DNA of 64,000 nucleotides from Dyadobacter pollutisoli. GTDB taxonomy: Bacteria; Bacteroidota; Bacteroidia; Cytophagales; Spirosomataceae. The stretch is from the NCBI RefSeq assembly GCF_026625565.1, contig NZ_CP112998.1, forward strand, positions 1,304,501-1,368,500, read 5' to 3'. This document shows positions 63,660 through 64,000 of the stretch, in pieces. How positions within the stretch are numbered: position 1 is the stretch's first letter; the number at the start of each line of letters is the position of its first letter. Below the pieces are notes generated by a model that was not told where the DNA came from, made no database searches, and saw only the letters and a list, made by a program, of their open reading frames with translations. A program made the translations under genes and the position numbers.

Positions 63660-64000
63660 TCAGGCATCGGCAATTTTCATTACAACGCGTCCCTGAATTT
63701 CACCTGCCTTCATATCAGCAAAAACATCGTTAATGTCCTCCAAACAAGCCGTGGAGACAGTCGCTTTCACTTTGCCATCCAGTGCAAACTCTATCGCTTC
63801 GTGCATATCCTTTCTGGTGCCTACGATGGAGCCACGAATGGTAAACCGGTTTAGCACGGTTTCAAAAATGGGCAAATCAAATCCACCGGGGGGCAAACCA
63901 TTCAATGCGAGAGTGCCTTTTCTTCTCATCACAGAAATACCTTGCTTGAATGCGATCGGGGATACTGCGGTAACCAATACACCATGCATTCCGCCGGTTT
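63660..64000 (-). CDS. Zinc-type alcohol dehydrogenase, 3' part only
   Basis: About 113 C-terminal residues are visible; the gene continues past the right edge. TGGMHGVLVTAVSPIAFKQG is the end of the NAD-binding Rossmann domain. MRRKGTLALNGLPPGGFDLP, RFTIRGSIVGTRKDMHEAIE and the ending GEIQGRVVMKI match propanol-preferring (AdhP-like) medium-chain dehydrogenases. The catalytic zinc ligands would lie outside the window. Confidence 0.88.
   Translation of the reverse strand, partial: TGGMHGVLVTAVSPIAFKQGISVMRRKGTLALNGLPPGGFDLPIFETVLNRFTIRGSIVGTRKDMHEAIEFALDGKVKATVSTACLEDINDVFADMKAGEIQGRVVMKIADA

Noticed and set aside
1..64000. CRISPR arrays, insertion sequences, prophage genes, tRNA or rRNA genes
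   Set aside because: No regularly spaced repeats, transposase or integrase frames, phage structural genes or cloverleaf-like segments were noticed on reading; a dedicated tRNA search could still find one.

Overview
The window reads as chromosome of an aerobic, glycan-foraging member of the Bacteroidota, most likely order Cytophagales (a Dyadobacter/Spirosoma-type genome). Support: SusC/SusD pairs, TonB receptors with a carboxypeptidase-regulatory N-terminal domain, a FecI/FecR-type sigma/anti-sigma pair, a hybrid two-component regulator with ligand-sensing propellers, and promoters of the TTG-N19-TAnnTTTG type with little Shine-Dalgarno signal. The genus is inference. No tRNA, rRNA, transposase, phage gene or CRISPR array was seen.

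Layout. 1-2590 (minus): ECF sigma factor, FecR anti-sigma factor and the start of an STN-domain TonB receptor. 2812-7962 (plus): arsenic operon arsR - DUF6428 protein - arsN2 - acr3 - arsO - two metallophosphoesterases. acr3 carries a one-base frameshift and the second phosphoesterase is frameshifted near its 3' end. 8198-11001: a two-gene envelope module. 11139-11426: remnant of cytochrome oxidase subunit I. 11463-17003 (minus): GlcG-like protein, beta-barrel receptor, YceI, luciferase-domain protein, AraC regulator. 17438-21136: EamA transporter divergent from an HxlR regulator, NIPSNAP protein, an AraC-type pseudogene and an HD-domain protein. 21130-26248 (minus): response regulator, kinase, outer-membrane receptor, PAP2 phosphatase. 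26515-34688: two-component system divergent from a TolC/RND/adaptor efflux operon. 34732-38007: small envelope and signalling genes. 38362-52147: a polysaccharide utilisation locus (glycoside hydrolase, glycan-binding lipoprotein, SusD, SusC) divergent from a 1364-residue hybrid regulator, followed by a Gfo/Idh/MocA oxidoreductase. 52371-58259: sulfur/persulfide locus (Crp-type regulator, TauE, persulfide dioxygenase-rhodanese, rhodanese, two YeeE halves around a methyltransferase, TlpA). 58365-62421: LytS/LytR pair divergent from two secreted helical proteins and a serine hydrolase. 62613-64000: lipoproteins and the 3' part of an alcohol dehydrogenase.

The two most informative points are these. 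The sulfur locus has two CRP-like boxes (TGTGA-N6-TCACT and a one-mismatch copy), each 29 bases from the end of a -7-like box, in front of tauE and the persulfide dioxygenase, and the adjacent Crp/Fnr regulator has the matching recognition helix. The ars operon combines a Cys-rich DUF6428 protein, ArsO and twin metallophosphoesterases of different active-site type, has a repeated ArsR-like operator, and carries two frameshifts that are either assembly errors or decay of the efflux step.
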